Positions 62,080-64,000 of a DNA stretch of 64,000 bases are shown in pieces. The notes beneath the pieces are model-generated. The model did not search any database and had not been told where the DNA came from. It worked only from the letters and a program-made list of their open reading frames with translations. A program made the translations under genes and the position numbers. Positions within the stretch are counted from its first letter, which is position 1; every line of letters starts with the position of its first letter. The stretch comes from Terrabacter aerolatus. GTDB lineage: Bacteria; Actinomycetota; Actinomycetes; Actinomycetales; Dermatophilaceae. The stretch spans positions 266,789 to 330,788 of the forward strand of contig NZ_BJYX01000002.1 in NCBI RefSeq assembly GCF_007991735.1, read 5' to 3'.

Positions 62080-63134
62080 TGGACATCGACCTCGCAGCCC
62101 TGCGCGCCCTCGAACGAGAACGCGACATCAGCCTCGACGTGCTCATCCCGGCCATCGAGCAGGCCCTGCTCGTGGCCTACCACCGCACCGACGGCAGCCA
62201 GCGCATCGCCCGCGTCGAGCTCGACCGCAAGACGGGCCACGTCATCGTCTGGGCGCGCGAGGAGGGCGAGCTGCTCCCCGTGACCGAGGAGGGCGAGCGC
62301 CCGCAGCGTGGCGAGCCCGGTCCCGAGTTCGACGACACCCCGGTCGGGTTCGGCCGCATCGCCGCGTCGACCGCCCGCCAGGTCATCGTGCAGCGCCTGC
62401 GTGACCTCGAGGACGAGGCCATCCTCGGCGACTTCAAGGGTCGCGAGGGCGACGTGATCTCGGGCATCATCCAGCAGAGCCAGGACCCGCGGAACGTCCT
62501 CGTCGACTTCGGCACGGTCGAGGGCATCCTGCCCCTCGCCGAGCAGGTGCCCGGCGAGCGCTACGTCCACGGGGAGCGCCTGCGCTGCTTCGTCGTCAGC
62601 GTCAAGCGCGGGCCGAAGGGGCCGCAGGTCGGCCTGAGCCGTACGCACCCCAACCTCGTCCGCACCCTCTTCAAGTTCGAGGTCCCCGAGATCGCCGACG
62701 GCACCGTCGAGATCGCGGCCCTGGCCCGTGAGGCGGGCCACCGCACGAAGATCGCGGTCCACAGCCGGGTCGCGGGGGTCAACGCCAAGGGTGCCTGCAT
62801 CGGTCCGATGGGGGCCCGCGTGCGCGCGGTCATGACCGAGCTGCGTGGCGAGAAGATCGACATCGTCGACTACGCGGACGACCCGGCCACGTTCGTGGCG
62901 GCCGCGCTCTCACCGGCCCGGGTGCAGTCGGTCGAGATCGTCGACGCGTCGGCCCGCGCGGCTCGAGTCGTGGTGCCGGACTACCAGCTCAGCCTCGCGA
63001 TCGGCAAGGAGGGGCAGAACGCCCGTCTCGCCGCCAAGCTGACGGGCTGGCGCATCGACATCCGCCCCGACACCGACGCGGCGGGTGGTCCCGCCCCCCG
63101 TGGTGGCGACGACGCGGCCCCCGACGACGTCTGA
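62079..63134 (+). CDS. nusA: Transcription termination/antitermination factor NusA
   Basis: Binds RNA polymerase and nascent RNA to modulate pausing and antitermination. The 351-residue protein has the N-terminal polymerase-binding domain, an S1 domain (about 130-200, [20 protein letters not shown]) and two KH domains ([24 protein letters not shown] loop and [20 protein letters not shown]). The extra C-terminal repeats of E. coli NusA are absent, as usual in Actinobacteria. It ends in a short acidic tail. Confidence 0.96.
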   Translation: MDIDLAALRALERERDISLDVLIPAIEQALLVAYHRTDGSQRIARVELDRKTGHVIVWAREEGELLPVTEEGERPQRGEPGPEFDDTPVGFGRIAASTARQVIVQRLRDLEDEAILGDFKGREGDVISGIIQQSQDPRNVLVDFGTVEGILPLAEQVPGERYVHGERLRCFVVSVKRGPKGPQVGLSRTHPNLVRTLFKFEVPEIADGTVEIAALAREAGHRTKIAVHSRVAGVNAKGACIGPMGARVRAVMTELRGEKIDIVDYADDPATFVAAALSPARVQSVEIVDASARAARVVVPDYQLSLAIGKEGQNARLAAKLTGWRIDIRPDTDAAGGPAPRGGDDAAPDDV

Positions 63135-63181
63135 CCGGCGGTCCGGCGGCACCCGTGGAGCGGGTGACCGCCCGGACGCGG

Positions 63182-63187
63182 TAGACT
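63182..63187 (+). promoter_or_regulatory. -10 hexamer near ylxR start
   Basis: TAGACT, 5 bases, GTG at 63193; one base closer than the usual leaderless spacing here. Confidence 0.4.
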
Positions 63188-63192
63188 TTCCT

Positions 63193-63498
63193 GTGGCCGA
63201 CCGGACTGGACTCCGTGCTGAGCCGTCCCGCACCTGTGTGGGATGTCGAGGAATGGATAGCTGGTCGGCCCTGCTGCGAGTGGTCGCGGTGACGGACGAG
63301 CACTCCGGGGGCAACCCCCCGGTCACGCTTCGCCCCGACCCACGGCACCGGATGCCGGGACGCGGTGCATGGTTGCACCCGACCCCCGACTGTCTCGAGC
63401 TGGCAGTGCGCCGCAAGGCGTTCGGACGTGCCCTGCGCCTGCAGGTGGCGGTCGACGTCGGACCGGTGGCACGACACCTCGGGATCCAGCACCCGTAG
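63193..63498 (+). CDS. ylxR: YlxR-family (DUF448) RNA-binding protein
   Basis: A 101-residue YlxR protein in its conserved place between nusA and infB. The RTCVGCR motif lies at residues 13-19, followed by [20 protein letters not shown] and [10 protein letters not shown]. The family binds RNA or RNase P RNA. I start it at GTG 63193 because later starts would remove RTCVGCR; the middle ([20 protein letters not shown]) is typical. Confidence 0.88.
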   Translation: MADRTGLRAEPSRTCVGCRGMDSWSALLRVVAVTDEHSGGNPPVTLRPDPRHRMPGRGAWLHPTPDCLELAVRRKAFGRALRLQVAVDVGPVARHLGIQHP

Positions 63499-63676
63499 CA
63501 CGCATGGCGTCGCCCCCGTCGGGGGTCGCGCCGGATCAGTCAGAGATCAGTCAACGAACCACAAGGCGGGTTGAAACGCTATGAGCACCCGATGAGTACT
63601 CAGCGATGAGCAAGCCCCAGCAATAACCCACGGTTCGGCCACACCCTGTTCAGGCCGGACCAGGAACAGGAGAGAT
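63499..63676 (+). promoter_or_regulatory. Leader region of infB
   Basis: A 178-base gap of visibly lower GC than its surroundings. It has a short direct repeat GATCAGTCA at about 63534 and 63546, the palindrome GAGTACTC near 63594 and an AGGAGAG ribosome site before the infB GTG. This is probably the infB promoter and leader; no specific promoter can be assigned. Confidence 0.45.
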
Positions 63677-64000
63677 GTGGCTAAGGTCCGGGTCTACGAG
63701 CTCGCCAAGGAGCTCGGAGTCGAGAGCAAGACACTGCTCGCACACTTGAAGAGCCAGGGAGAGTTCGTCCGGTCGGCATCGTCGACCATCGAGCCCCCCG
63801 TCGTCCGCAAGATCATCGAGACCTTCCCCCGGGAAGGCTCCTCCGGCGGCGACAACAAGCCGGCGGCCCCCAAGGCCGCCCCCACCGGCGCGACTCCGGC
63901 CGCGCCCCCGAAGGCTGCTCCGGCAGCCGCGACGCCGTCGGCCCCCGCGCCGGCCGCCCCGGCTGCCAAGGCACCCGCGGCTCCGGCGTCGTCGACGCCC
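63677..64000 (+). CDS. infB: Translation initiation factor IF-2, 5' part only
   Basis: The gene runs off the window; 108 residues are visible. The GTG start gives [20 protein letters not shown], then [20 protein letters not shown], the conserved IF2-N domain, followed by the Ala/Pro/Lys-rich linker typical of actinobacterial IF-2. The G domain lies beyond the window edge. Confidence 0.95.
   Translation, partial: MAKVRVYELAKELGVESKTLLAHLKSQGEFVRSASSTIEPPVVRKIIETFPREGSSGGDNKPAAPKAAPTGATPAAPPKAAPAAATPSAPAPAAPAAKAPAAPASSTP

Overview
The window is about 64 kb of very high-GC DNA (roughly 70% or more by eye) with dense, short-spaced genes, many GTG starts and many 4-base ATGA/GTGA gene overlaps. 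It is an actinobacterial chromosome. Gene content and order (pyrH-frr-cdsA, rlmN, dxr-rseP-ispG, proS, rimP-nusA-ylxR-infB) suggest Micrococcales, perhaps an Intrasporangiaceae-like genus; the family is inference. I saw no rRNA or tRNA gene, CRISPR array, integrase, transposase or phage gene.

The backbone is the conserved translation, phospholipid and isoprenoid neighbourhood, split by accessory blocks. Layout: (1) 1-4582 pyrH, frr, cdsA, an SDR, rlmN. (2) 4.7-13.3 kb: an alanine-dehydrogenase-fold enzyme, a GlxA-type regulator divergent from a monocarboxylate-type MFS carrier plus propionyl-CoA synthetase, a LOG-like protein divergent from an AEC permease, and a secreted unknown. (3) 13.4-24.8 kb: a Gly-rich protein, then a putrescine module (Lrp/AsnC regulator, class III aminotransferase, aminobutyraldehyde dehydrogenase, PotDABC transporter, saccharopine-dehydrogenase-like enzyme, succinate-semialdehyde dehydrogenase). 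Together these could take putrescine through aminobutyraldehyde and GABA or succinate semialdehyde to succinate. (4) 24.8-28.7 kb: stand-alone DnaB-type ATPase, barstar and RNase Sa-like pair, SRPBCC protein, flavin/PNPOx-fold protein. (5) 28.8-34.7 kb: dxr, rseP, ispG, P-loop kinase, DUF4081-type GNAT, DoxX-like protein. (6) 34.7-40.9 kb: a frameshifted GNAT, a methyltransferase and a three-gene ChvE/GguAB-type monosaccharide ABC operon. (7) 41-44.5 kb: proS, HAD hydrolase, TSUP permease, coupled by overlaps.

(8) 44.65-50.2 kb is the most unusual block: five genes, every junction overlapping by 4 bases, encoding an OleA/FabH-like ketosynthase, a GT2 glycosyltransferase, a cytochrome P450, an AMP-ligase with degraded signature motifs, and an OleD-like NAD-dependent reductase. 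It looks like a specialised lipid pathway related to olefin/beta-lactone (Ole) biosynthesis but lacking OleB and adding oxidation and glycosylation. (9) 50.2-53.3 kb: a flavin-based transmembrane electron-transfer module (ferric-reductase-like protein, FMN-binding protein with a flavinylation motif, ApbE). (10) 53.3-61.3 kb: a structured gap, an HPt-like protein without the His, an orphan OmpR-type regulator, YyaL, a cupredoxin lipoprotein, a MATE exporter, and a DUF4439/APH pair. (11) 61.4-64 kb: rimP, nusA, ylxR and the start of infB.

Two signals run across the window. First, the non-palindromic octamer CGGCATAC occurs 26 times by hand count (about 2 expected from base composition), in both orientations, with one exact inverted pair between convergent genes; this resembles a DNA-uptake-sequence pattern. 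Second, at about 22 operon-leading genes a -10-like hexamer (NANNNT, often TANNNT) lies exactly 6-7 bases before the start codon, implying leaderless transcripts. Coordinates, counts and hairpins were worked out by eye.
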